Part shown: one piece after another, positions 8,694 through 17,006 of the stretch | Position numbering within the stretch: position 1 is the stretch's first letter | How the letters are laid out: each line of letters opens with the position of its first letter | Assembly: GCA_029556615.1 (NCBI GenBank) | Contig: JAKQDD010000079.1 | Span: forward strand, 1-64,000 | Origin: Verrucomicrobiota bacterium | Lineage (GTDB): Bacteria; Verrucomicrobiota; Verrucomicrobiia; Limisphaerales; J093 | Direction: 5' to 3' | DNA: 64,000 bases | The notes under the pieces: model-generated | Database searches by the model: none | Seen by the model: only the letters and a program-made list of their open reading frames with translations | What the model was told of the DNA's origin: nothing | Translations under genes and position numbers: made by a program

Positions 8694-10226
8694 ATGAACA
8701 CGGAAGCCAATTCAGCCTTCAACCAGGGGGCGGCCCGCGCCAACGCGGCGTATCAGACGGCGCGACGACGGTTCACCATCGATCCGATCACGCGGCTCGA
8801 GGGTCACGGCAAGATCGACATTTTCCTGGACGACAAGGGGGCGGTCGAGCGGGCCTACATGCAGGTGCCGGAGCTGAGGGGATTCGAGGTATTCAGCATT
8901 GGCCGGCCGGCGGAGGACATGCCACAGATCACGAGTCGGATTTGCGGGGTTTGTCCGACGGCGCACCACATGGCGGCGACGAAGGCGCTGGACGACCTGT
9001 ACAAGGTTCAGCCGCCGCCTGCGGGGCGGATGATCCGCGAGCTGGTGTACAATGCGTTCATGCTCGAGGACCACGCGCTGCACGTGTACGTGCTGGGGGG
9101 GCCTGATTTCATTGTTGGCCCGGAGGCGCCGGCGGCGGAGCGGAACATTGTGGGGGTGATCGGCAAGGTGGGTGTCGAGACCGGCAAGTACATCATTGGG
9201 ATGCGGCGTCGGGTGCGGGAGCTGATTGCGTATTTTGGCGGGAAGGTGGTGCATCCGGTGCTGGGGTTGCCTGGCGGGGTTTCGAAGGCGCTGGCGGCGG
9301 CGGATCTTCCACGGTTCCAGCAATTGGCGCAGGACAGCCTCGAGTTTGCGCTGAAGACGAACCAGGTTTTCCACGAGATCGTGCTGAAGAACAGCGCCTA
9401 CGTGGACATGATCCGGTCGGATCCGTTCACCCATCGGACCTATTACATGGGGATGGTGGACGACCAGAACCGGTTGAATTTCTACGATGGGCAGCTGCGG
9501 GTGGTGGATCCGGAGGGCCGCGAGTTTGTCCGGTTTCCGACGGCGCAGTACCGGGAGCATGTGGCGGAGCACGTCGAGCCGTGGAGCTACATGAAGTTCT
9601 GCTATCTGAAGCAGCGCGGGTGGAAGGGGTTCGAGGAGGGCAAGGAGGGGAGCATTTATGCGGTGGCGCCGCTGGCCCGGCTGAACGCCTCGGAGGCGAT
9701 GGCGACGCCGAAGGCGCAGGAAGCTGCGGCCGAGTACTTTGCGACGCTGGGGGGCAAGCCGGTTCATCACACCCTGGCCAACCACTGGGCGCGGGTGATC
9801 GAGATGATCCAAGCGGCGGAGACCATGGTGTCGCTGCTGGCGAATCCGGGGATTCTGGATCCCAACGTGCGGACGCTGCCCACGGCCAAGCCGTCGATGG
9901 GCATCGGGGTGGTCGAGGCGCCGCGCGGGACGCTATTCCACCACTACGAGACCGACGAACGGGGTTTGATCCGGATGGCCAACATGATTGTGGCCACGCA
10001 GAACAACGCGGCGCGGATTGCGATGAGCGTCGAGCGTGCGGCGAAGGGGGTGATCCAGGGCGGGAAGGAAGTCACCGAAGGCCTGTTGAACAAGATCGAG
10101 ATGGCTTTTCGTGCGTACGACCCCTGCCTGGGATGCGCGACGCACTCCCTGCCGGGGCACGTGCCGATCGAGGTCTGCATCTATGGTCCGGATCGGGTTC
10201 TGGTCGACCGGATCATCCGCGAGTGA
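8694..10226 (+). CDS. mvhA: [NiFe] hydrogenase large subunit, MvhA type (group 3c-like)
   Basis: A 510-residue catalytic subunit. The NiFe ligands are intact: RICGVC near residue 82 (L1) and DPCLGCATH near residue 476 (L2). After the L2 His there is an extension of 26 residues, longer than the usual C-terminal peptide removed by the maturation protease. A clear Shine-Dalgarno (AAGGAG at 8680-8685, 8 bases before) selects the ATG at 8694 over a GTG at 8685. Group 3c enzymes oxidise H2 and pass electrons through MvhG and MvhD to the bifurcating HdrA. The protease gene follows; no hyp maturation genes are in the window. Confidence 0.95.
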   Translation: MNTEANSAFNQGAARANAAYQTARRRFTIDPITRLEGHGKIDIFLDDKGAVERAYMQVPELRGFEVFSIGRPAEDMPQITSRICGVCPTAHHMAATKALDDLYKVQPPPAGRMIRELVYNAFMLEDHALHVYVLGGPDFIVGPEAPAAERNIVGVIGKVGVETGKYIIGMRRRVRELIAYFGGKVVHPVLGLPGGVSKALAAADLPRFQQLAQDSLEFALKTNQVFHEIVLKNSAYVDMIRSDPFTHRTYYMGMVDDQNRLNFYDGQLRVVDPEGREFVRFPTAQYREHVAEHVEPWSYMKFCYLKQRGWKGFEEGKEGSIYAVAPLARLNASEAMATPKAQEAAAEYFATLGGKPVHHTLANHWARVIEMIQAAETMVSLLANPGILDPNVRTLPTAKPSMGIGVVEAPRGTLFHHYETDERGLIRMANMIVATQNNAARIAMSVERAAKGVIQGGKEVTEGLLNKIEMAFRAYDPCLGCATHSLPGHVPIEVCIYGPDRVLVDRIIRE

Positions 10227-10323
10227 GCGCGTTACTGCCCGGTGCCGGGTGTTGCCGATCGGGCCATCGACCGAAAGGCTGATGGGCTGTCACGCTCCGG
10301 GGCGTCTTGGCAGACCCTTATCC

Positions 10324-10812
10324 ATGCAAGAGCCGGCGGCTTCGCTTTTGGTCCTCGGACTGGGGAATGACATTCTGACCGACGACGCTGTCGGTTTGCT
10401 GGCGGTGCGCGAGGCGGGCAGGCGCCTGGCGGGAGCGCTTGGCGTTGACTTTCGCGAAACCACGGAGATGGGGCTTGCGCTGCTGGATTTCGTCACTGGG
10501 TATCGGGATTTGATCCTGGTCGATTCGATCCAGACCGGTCGCGCGACACCGGGGAGCATACACGAGATTGGGGCTGAGGACCTGGCGACATTCTCGCGGC
10601 CGACGCCGCACTTTGTGGGGTTAGGTGAAACCCTGGCGTTGGGTCGACGATTAGGGATGGCGATGCCCGGGCGGGTTCGGGTTTACGCGATCGAGGTGGC
10701 GGATCCCTTCACTCTGGGGACCGAGTTGACGCCTTCGGTGCGGGAAGCGGTGGATGCGGTGGTCGAGCGAGTGGGCCAGACCGTGGCCGAGTGGCAGGGC
10801 AGGGTGAGGTAG
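10324..10812 (+). CDS. Hydrogenase maturation endopeptidase (HycI/HyaD family)
   Basis: A 162-residue protein of the peptidase M52 family, which clips the C-terminal peptide of the hydrogenase large subunit after nickel insertion. Visible hallmarks are the N-terminal LVLGLGNDILTDDAVG, with the metal-binding Asp, and ILVDSIQTG with the second conserved Asp. The segment SRPTPHFVGL carries the conserved His. It lies 97 bp after mvhA and completes the operon. An alternative start at 10282 would add 14 residues; neither start has a good ribosome-binding site, and the shorter form matches family length. Confidence 0.9.
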   Translation: MQEPAASLLVLGLGNDILTDDAVGLLAVREAGRRLAGALGVDFRETTEMGLALLDFVTGYRDLILVDSIQTGRATPGSIHEIGAEDLATFSRPTPHFVGLGETLALGRRLGMAMPGRVRVYAIEVADPFTLGTELTPSVREAVDAVVERVGQTVAEWQGRVR

Positions 10813-10837
10813 GGAGCGCGGGCATCCCATTGTTTCC

Positions 10838-11911
10838 ATGTTACAGTGTCATTCGCTGCGATGTCGTGCCGTGTGGCTGGTGCTGGGACTGGCGCTGGGC
10901 TCATGGCTGCTCTGGCATGCCAAGGGCCAGGAAGCGGATGCGGCGGTGCTCGGGCTTCGCGGGGAAGTGAAGGACAAGGGCTGGATCCTGTTTTCGGCGA
11001 AGTCCGAGGGTGGGGACTATGATCTGTTTCTGTGCCGGCCGGACGGCTCGGGCCGACGGAACCTGACCCGGACACCGGAGTGGAACGAGTATGGCGGGCG
11101 GTTTTCGCCGGACAGCCGGCGGATGTTGTATCGCCGGCAAGCGAAGGCGGCGGCGAACCCTGACGAGCCGATCAACCACGACACGTGGGGTGCGGTCGGG
11201 GTATTGATGATGGGGAATGCGGACGGCACCGGGGCGGAGCCGCAGGGTCGGGAGGGCGAGTTCCCGTGGGCGTCGTGGGGGGTTGGGGGAAAGCAATTCG
11301 CGTGTTTGCATCGGCGGGAAGGGAGGATCCGCATCTTCGACACGGAAACGCGACAGGCGGTTCGCGAGCTGCCGCGCCAGGGGATTTTTCAGCAGCTGTA
11401 CTGGTCAGGGGACGGCAAGCGGTTTTGCGGCACGGCGAACTTGAACGGGCGGGACTGGAACATCCTGAGTCTGGATGCGGAGACTGGCGGCATGACGCAG
11501 GTCTCGAGGAATCTGGCGTGCACGGCCGACTGGTTTCAGGCGAACCCGGCGCAGGTGGTATACTCGTGTCGGATTCCGGGGCTGGGTTCGGACTATGGGA
11601 TCACGATGCTGATGCACGGGGGAGCGGACGGGAAGAGTCGGGGTTTGATTTACGGCGAGGCGGGGCGTCATGTGTACTACGGGTGTATCTCGCCGGACGA
11701 TCGGTATGTGGTGTTCAGCGTGTCTGAGACGGACGGGGGCACGGACAGCGGGATGCGGATCATGCGACTGGCGGACGGGCCGGTGGTGGTGCCGGCGGAC
11801 TTCGAGGCCCTGCGGGAGTTGTACCCGGGGGCGAGGAGCGGTCCGGTGTTGGCGGTGGGGCATCCGGGGTTTGAGCCACACTGGACGTACCGTGACGTTG
11901 GGGGTTCTTAG
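10838..11911 (+). CDS. Exported PD40/TolB-like beta-propeller protein
   Basis: A 357-residue protein beginning with a basic stretch and one hydrophobic helix (AVWLVLGLALGSWLLW), likely an uncleaved anchor or signal peptide, so it should face the periplasm. The rest contains WD40-like PD40 repeats: KGWILFSAKSEGG-DYDLFL, RFSPDSRRMLY, WSGDGKRF and CISPDDRYVVFSV. Such propellers usually bind proteins or glycans. It ends immediately before the next gene (adjacent stop and start codons) and leads into the O-acetylation genes. Substrate and partner are unknown. Confidence 0.7.
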   Translation: MLQCHSLRCRAVWLVLGLALGSWLLWHAKGQEADAAVLGLRGEVKDKGWILFSAKSEGGDYDLFLCRPDGSGRRNLTRTPEWNEYGGRFSPDSRRMLYRRQAKAAANPDEPINHDTWGAVGVLMMGNADGTGAEPQGREGEFPWASWGVGGKQFACLHRREGRIRIFDTETRQAVRELPRQGIFQQLYWSGDGKRFCGTANLNGRDWNILSLDAETGGMTQVSRNLACTADWFQANPAQVVYSCRIPGLGSDYGITMLMHGGADGKSRGLIYGEAGRHVYYGCISPDDRYVVFSVSETDGGTDSGMRIMRLADGPVVVPADFEALRELYPGARSGPVLAVGHPGFEPHWTYRDVGGS

Positions 11912-12484
11912 ATGACCGGACAGGAAGCGCGCGGCGGGGCGAGCGACGTCGGGGAGGCCGACGGCGGGGGGGAGTTGGGGGTTTATCCCGATCGGCCGGG
12001 GCCGGTGCGCGGTTTGGGGACGATCGTGGGTGTGGCGTTGGTGTTTTGGGTGCTGGCGCGGCACGTGGAAACGGGAGTGGACGATCAGGTGACGCGCTTG
12101 GGGAAGATCGAGGTGACAGCGCGGCTGATGGAGCGTCCGGACGTCTTTCCGGAGTTGGGGGCATACCGGTACACCTATGTGCTGCCGTACGAAGTCCTGA
12201 AGGTCCATCGGTCCGACCCTGGGGGGCGGTATCCGCTGCGCCCGGGCGACAGGATCTTCGTGGGTCACTACCAGCCCCGGCTGCCGAGGTCGGCGATTCG
12301 GGATGCCGACTGGGGGGAGGCGCCGCTGGGGGGTGCGTTAGATCGATGGGTGGCGGGGGAAGCGCATCGGATGGCGTTGGACTACGAGTTGGCGGACCTG
12401 GCGCCGAGCGGGGCGCTGGACTACCACGCACCAGCCGGCACGAACCGGTTTTTCGCGATCTGGGCCAATCCGACCACGTACTGA
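11912..12484 (+). CDS. Unknown single-span membrane protein
   Basis: A 190-residue protein I do not recognise. A 30-residue Gly/Glu-rich N-terminus leads into one hydrophobic segment (TIVGVALVFWVLARHV, about residues 37-53), then a soluble domain of about 130 residues. That domain has a beta-rich look (YRYTYVLPYEVLKVH, then RYPLRPGDRIFVGHYQP) and ends RFFAIWANPTTY. The stop of the preceding propeller gene is directly followed by this ATG, and the MBOAT gene begins 85 bp later. A role in the envelope or in the O-acetylation machinery is inferred from position only. Confidence 0.65.
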   Translation: MTGQEARGGASDVGEADGGGELGVYPDRPGPVRGLGTIVGVALVFWVLARHVETGVDDQVTRLGKIEVTARLMERPDVFPELGAYRYTYVLPYEVLKVHRSDPGGRYPLRPGDRIFVGHYQPRLPRSAIRDADWGEAPLGGALDRWVAGEAHRMALDYELADLAPSGALDYHAPAGTNRFFAIWANPTTY

Positions 12485-12569
12485 CCGTGCGCGCATCGCG
12501 TGTTTAGGGTCTGTGCAAGAACTAATTTCGGTTTTGCTGGAGGGGCGTTTGGGGGTGGACTGATGGCCC

Positions 12570-13976
12570 ATGGTTTTCACGACGCACATATTCGTCTTCT
12601 ACTTCCTGCCGATCTTTCTGCTGGTGTACTTCAATGTGCCGCATCGGTGGCGGAACCTATGGATCACGGGGGCGAGCTATGTTTTTTACGGCTGGTGGGA
12701 GCCGTGGTTTGTGGGGCTGATGCTGTTCACGACGGTGATGGATTTCGCCTGGGGGATGGTGATCACGCGGCGGGGGGCGACGCGGGCGCAGCAGCGGATG
12801 GCGGTAGCGGCGTGCGTGGTGACGAACCTGGGGTTTCTCGGGGTGTTCAAGTACTACGTGTTCACGGCGGAGACGCTGAACGCGGTGCTGGAGGCGGCGG
12901 GGATCGAGCCCTTTCGCGTGCTGCGGGTGGCGCTGCCGATCGGGATTTCGTTCTACACGTTTCATTCGCTGACCTACATCATTGACCTGTACCGGGGCCA
13001 TGCGACTCGGGCGCGGTCGTTCGCGGATTTCTCGGCGTTTGTGTCGCTGTTTCCGGATCTCGTGGCGGGGCCGATCATCCGGTACAAGACCCTGGCGGCG
13101 CAGTTGCGATTCCGCCGGCAGACGATCGAGCGGTTTGCCTCCGGGGTGACGCTTTTCGCGCTGGGTTTTGGGAAGAAGATACTGCTGGCGAATCCATGCG
13201 GGCGGGTGGCGGACGCGGTGTTCAATGCTTCCGGGCCGTGCGCGATGGACGCGTGGGTGGGGGTGATCGCGTATGCCTGGCAGATCTACTTTGATTTCTG
13301 CGGGTACTCGGACATGGCGGTGGGGCTGGGTCGGATGCTGGGGTTCGAGTTTCTGAAGAACTTCGATGCGCCGTATCGGGCGGAGAGCATTACGGACCTG
13401 TGGCGGCGGTGGCACATTTCGCTATCGAGCGTGCTGCGGGACTATCTTTATTATCCGCTGGGGGGCAATCGGAAGGGCCCGGTGCGGACGTATATCAATC
13501 TGGCGGTGGTGATGTTGCTGGGGGGGTTGTGGCACGGGGCGAAGTGGAACTTCGTGATTTGGGGGGCGTACCACGGGGCGTGGCTGGCATTCGAGCGCTG
13601 GCGGGGCCGGCGGGGGTTGGCTTGGGGGCTGCCGGTTCCGGTTCGGATTGGGGTCACGTTTCTGCTGACGCTGATATCGTGGGTGTTATTTCGGGCGGAC
13701 AGTCTGACGGCGGCGGTGCGGTACTATGCGGCGATGGCGGGGATGGGTGGCGGGGCGGGGGCCTCGCGTCTGTTGGCGGCGGAGCTGTACAATCCGGCGT
13801 TGATGGGAGTGATGGCGGCAGCGGCGGTGCTGGTATTTGTGCGGGTGCAGGCGCACGACTGGTCGCTGGGGCGGCAAACGTGGGGGCGCGTGGCGGTTGT
13901 GGTGCCCTTGTTTGGGATTGCCCTGTTGGTGATGGCGGCCCAGGCGTTCAATCCGTTTCTGTACTTCCAATTCTGA
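12570..13976 (+). CDS. MBOAT-family O-acyltransferase (AlgI-like)
   Basis: A 468-residue polytopic membrane protein with the AlgI/DltB pattern. It opens FTTHIFVFYFLPIFLLVYF and contains LPIGISFYTFHSLTYIIDLYR, LFPDLVAGPIIRY, FDFCGYSDMAVGLGRMLGF, and the W-RRWHISLSSVLRDYLYYPLGG core. The catalytic His is in GGLWHGAKWNFVIWG. AlgI-type proteins move acetyl groups from cytoplasmic donors across the membrane to an extracytoplasmic SGNH transferase, and the following gene is such a partner. The polysaccharide acceptor cannot be told from sequence. Confidence 0.93.
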   Translation: MVFTTHIFVFYFLPIFLLVYFNVPHRWRNLWITGASYVFYGWWEPWFVGLMLFTTVMDFAWGMVITRRGATRAQQRMAVAACVVTNLGFLGVFKYYVFTAETLNAVLEAAGIEPFRVLRVALPIGISFYTFHSLTYIIDLYRGHATRARSFADFSAFVSLFPDLVAGPIIRYKTLAAQLRFRRQTIERFASGVTLFALGFGKKILLANPCGRVADAVFNASGPCAMDAWVGVIAYAWQIYFDFCGYSDMAVGLGRMLGFEFLKNFDAPYRAESITDLWRRWHISLSSVLRDYLYYPLGGNRKGPVRTYINLAVVMLLGGLWHGAKWNFVIWGAYHGAWLAFERWRGRRGLAWGLPVPVRIGVTFLLTLISWVLFRADSLTAAVRYYAAMAGMGGGAGASRLLAAELYNPALMGVMAAAAVLVFVRVQAHDWSLGRQTWGRVAVVVPLFGIALLVMAAQAFNPFLYFQF

Positions 13977-13981
13977 CGCTT

Positions 13982-15361
13982 ATGATGGAGCACGATCCCT
14001 CGATGAGGTCGGCATCGGCCGCTGCCGGGCGGTCTGGGGAGGCGGTCGGGGGGGGTGCGCCGGGGTTGGCGGTGGCAAGGCGTTCGGCACGGGCGAGCGA
14101 GGTGGCGTTGGTTGTTGGGTTTCTCCTGATGATTGGGGGGGTGCCGGTGGTGCAGACCGGTCTCGAGCTGCTCCGGGGCGAGCGGGTGCAGTTCACGGAT
14201 GTGGTCCGGCAGCCGTTGACGGCGCGGGCGCTGCGGCAGTACGAAGGGGTATTGAGGGAGAGATCGTGGTTCCAGCAATGGGCGCGGCCGGTGGTGCGCC
14301 GGCTGGGGTGGGTGCTGCTGGGGGAGGTGGGGACCCAGGCGGTTCGGGGTCGTGGCGATTGGTTGTTTTACCGGCCGGACCTTCGTTACCTGGTCGAGCC
14401 GGATCGCGCCGAGGCGGGCGGGGCGGACTGGGAATGGATGGAACCGGGGGTTCGGCGGACGAGCCGGGAGGGGGTGATCGAGGCGATCACGACGTTCCGG
14501 GATCAGTTACGGGAGCGGGGGATTGTGCTGGTGGTGGTGCCGGTTCCCGGGAAACCGGCGGTCTATCCGGAGCGGTTGACGCGTCGGGAGGTTGGCGGGG
14601 TGGTATCGCCGACGCAGGAGTTGCTCGAGGCGCTGGAACGTCGGGGGGTGGCGACGGTGGATTTGGCAGCCGTCTTTTGGGACATGCGGCGGCGGGGGGA
14701 GGGCGGGGCGTTGTACCTGGCGCGGGACACGCATTGGACGCCACGGGGGGCGAAGGCGGCGGCGGGGGCGGTGGCGGCGCGGTTGCGGGCACTTGGGGTG
14801 GCGCCGCCGTCGACGAAGGCCTTTCGGACGCAGGCGGTTTCGGTGGGTCGTCGGGGGGACATTCTTGAGATGCTGCAGATTCCGGGGTTACGGGAGCGGG
14901 AGGGTGTGGAGGCGGTTGAATGCGAGCAGGTGACGGATCCGGTTTTGGGTTTGATGATACCGACGGCATCGGAGCGGCCGGGGACGTATCGGTTTCCCGG
15001 GGGTTTGGCGGGCGTATTGGTGCTGGGGGACAGTTTCAGCCGGATCTATCAATACCGGGAGCCGGCGACTTTGGGGGAGGCGTTGGGGTCGGGGTTGGCG
15101 GAGGAAGGCGCGCGCGCGGGCGGGAAGCGGCTGCTGCCGGGGTCGGCGGGGTTCATCGCGCACCTGGCGTTGGCGCTGCAGTCGCCCGTGGACGCGATCA
15201 CCAGCGACGGGGGGGCATCGACGGAAGTACGGCGCCGGCTGAGCACGAACCCGGAGATCCTGGAGGGGAAGCGCGTGGTGGTGTGGGAGTTTGTGGAGCG
15301 GGACATTGCGTTGGGGCGGGCGGGATGGGAGGCTGTGCCGTTGCCGGCGCGGCTGGACTGA
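13982..15361 (+). CDS. AlgJ/AlgX-like SGNH O-acetyltransferase
   Basis: A 459-residue protein with one N-terminal membrane helix (EVALVVGFLLMIGGVPVV, about residues 38-55) and an extracytoplasmic domain. The AlgX/AlgJ signature is present: GDWLFYRPDLRYL, then IVLVVVPVPGKPAVYPE, the DTHWTPRGAKA catalytic Asp-His block, and VLVLGDSFS with the nucleophilic Ser. This is the standard partner of an MBOAT transporter and should transfer acetyl groups to a surface polysaccharide. It starts 5 bases after the MBOAT stop and ends one base before the symporter gene, so it bridges the two functional blocks. Confidence 0.85.
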   Translation: MMEHDPSMRSASAAAGRSGEAVGGGAPGLAVARRSARASEVALVVGFLLMIGGVPVVQTGLELLRGERVQFTDVVRQPLTARALRQYEGVLRERSWFQQWARPVVRRLGWVLLGEVGTQAVRGRGDWLFYRPDLRYLVEPDRAEAGGADWEWMEPGVRRTSREGVIEAITTFRDQLRERGIVLVVVPVPGKPAVYPERLTRREVGGVVSPTQELLEALERRGVATVDLAAVFWDMRRRGEGGALYLARDTHWTPRGAKAAAGAVAARLRALGVAPPSTKAFRTQAVSVGRRGDILEMLQIPGLREREGVEAVECEQVTDPVLGLMIPTASERPGTYRFPGGLAGVLVLGDSFSRIYQYREPATLGEALGSGLAEEGARAGGKRLLPGSAGFIAHLALALQSPVDAITSDGGASTEVRRRLSTNPEILEGKRVVVWEFVERDIALGRAGWEAVPLPARLD

Positions 15362-15362
15362 T

Positions 15363-16988
15363 ATGATCCACGGATGGGACGCGGTGTTATTTGCGGCGTA
15401 TCTGGTCTTGAACCTGGGGCTTGGGCTGTGGGTGGCGCGGCGAAGGACGGGGGATACGCGGGCCTACTTCCTGGCGGGGGAAAGGCTGCCGTGGTATGCG
15501 ATTGGCGGCTCGATCATCGCGGCGAACATCAGCACGGAGCATTTCATTGGGATGATCGGGGTGGCGTACGCGGTGGGGTTTGTGGTGGCGCAATGGGAGT
15601 GGGGGAACTGGTTTACGTTTTCGGCGTTGATCTGGGTGTTTCTGCCGTTTTACCTGCGCGGCGGGCTGTACACGATGCCGGAGTTTCTCGAGCGCCGCTA
15701 CAACGCGGCCTGCCGGTATTTATTCGCGGTCTGCTCGTTGGTGCTTTGGATTGTGGCGCAGATGGCGGTGGTGATGCTGGCGGGGGGGAAGGCCTTGAAC
15801 GGGATGTTCGGGATTGACGAACGGCTGACGATCCTCTGTCTGGCGGTGCTGGCGGGGAGCTACACGATTTACGGGGGGCTGACGTCGGTGGCGTGGACGG
15901 ACTTTCTGCAATTCGTGGTGATGATGCTGGGGGGCGCGGTGGTGACGGTGGTAGGGCTGAGCAAGGCTGGGGGGCTGCATGATCTGATGCTGTACGCGCC
16001 GGAGAAGTTCAAGATGATCTACCCGATCACGGATCCGGAGTATCCATGGTTTGGCGTCTGGAGTTTGTTTCTTTCGATTGGGATCTGGTACAACTGCACG
16101 AACCAGTTCATTGTGCAGCGCTGCCTGGGGGCGCGGAGCGAATGGGATGCGCGGATGGGGGTGGTTTTTGCGGGGTTCATGAAGATCGTGTTACCGCTGC
16201 TGGTGGTGATACCGGGCATTGTGGCCTTCAAGCTGTATCCGGGATTGCCGGACAAGGACCAAGCCTTTCCGACGCTGGTGCGGGAGCTGGTGCCGGTGGG
16301 TCTGAGCGGGGTTGTGATGGCGGGTTTGGCGAGCGGCATGCTGTCGCACATCAGCTCGGTGCTGAACTCGTGCAGCACGGTGTTCACGATGGATCTTTAC
16401 CGGCCGTTCCTGGGCCGGGGCCGATCGGAAGCGCATTTGGTGGCGGTGGGTCGGGTGAGCGCGTTGGGGATCCTGGTGGTGGCGACGGCCCTGGCGCTCG
16501 TGTTCACGCGCCAGCGATTGGGCGTATTCGACGTGATCCAGAACGTGGGCGCGTGGGTAGCGGCGCCGATTGCGGCGGTGTTTCTGCTGGGGGTATTGTG
16601 GCGGCGGACGACGGCGGCGGCGGCGACCTTTGTGCTGGTGTTTGCGTTTCCGTACACGGCGCTGCTCGAGTTCTGGCTGTTCAAGCGGGTACCGTGGCTG
16701 GTGCCATTTGACAACTGGCTGAACCGGACGTTTGTGGTGTGGGCGACGTCGATGATCCTGTTGGCCTTGGTTTCCTGGGTGACGCGCCCGCCGTCGCCGG
16801 AGCGTTTGCGGGGCCTGATCTGGTCGTGGGCAGCCGCGCGGTTGCCGGACTCGGAGCGGGAGCGGAACCGCGGGGTGCGGAATCTGCTATTGTGGTGGGG
16901 GCTGTTTATTGGCGTGATGGCGGCGTTGTATGCGACCATGTTCTGGTTTCAGTTTTGGGGGCCGGGGAGCGGCAAGGTGGTGCCCTGA
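15363..16988 (+). CDS. Sodium:solute symporter (SSS family), likely sugar uptake
   Basis: A 541-residue membrane protein with about 14 predicted helices. SSS features are clear: the ARRRTGDTRAYFLAGERLPW segment after helix 1, GGSIIAANISTEHFIGMIG (the sodium-binding region), YTMPEFLERRY, and the later GLASGMLSHISSVLNSCSTVFTMDLYR. The group resembles SGLT-like sugar symporters common in Verrucomicrobiota and Bacteroidota. It stands first in a run of overlapping catabolic genes (isomerase, kinase, oxidoreductase), which suggests it imports their substrate. The exact solute is unknown. Confidence 0.88.
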   Translation: MIHGWDAVLFAAYLVLNLGLGLWVARRRTGDTRAYFLAGERLPWYAIGGSIIAANISTEHFIGMIGVAYAVGFVVAQWEWGNWFTFSALIWVFLPFYLRGGLYTMPEFLERRYNAACRYLFAVCSLVLWIVAQMAVVMLAGGKALNGMFGIDERLTILCLAVLAGSYTIYGGLTSVAWTDFLQFVVMMLGGAVVTVVGLSKAGGLHDLMLYAPEKFKMIYPITDPEYPWFGVWSLFLSIGIWYNCTNQFIVQRCLGARSEWDARMGVVFAGFMKIVLPLLVVIPGIVAFKLYPGLPDKDQAFPTLVRELVPVGLSGVVMAGLASGMLSHISSVLNSCSTVFTMDLYRPFLGRGRSEAHLVAVGRVSALGILVVATALALVFTRQRLGVFDVIQNVGAWVAAPIAAVFLLGVLWRRTTAAAATFVLVFAFPYTALLEFWLFKRVPWLVPFDNWLNRTFVVWATSMILLALVSWVTRPPSPERLRGLIWSWAAARLPDSERERNRGVRNLLLWWGLFIGVMAALYATMFWFQFWGPGSGKVVP

Positions 16989-17006
16989 TGGCTGCGGGGT
17001 GTTCTC

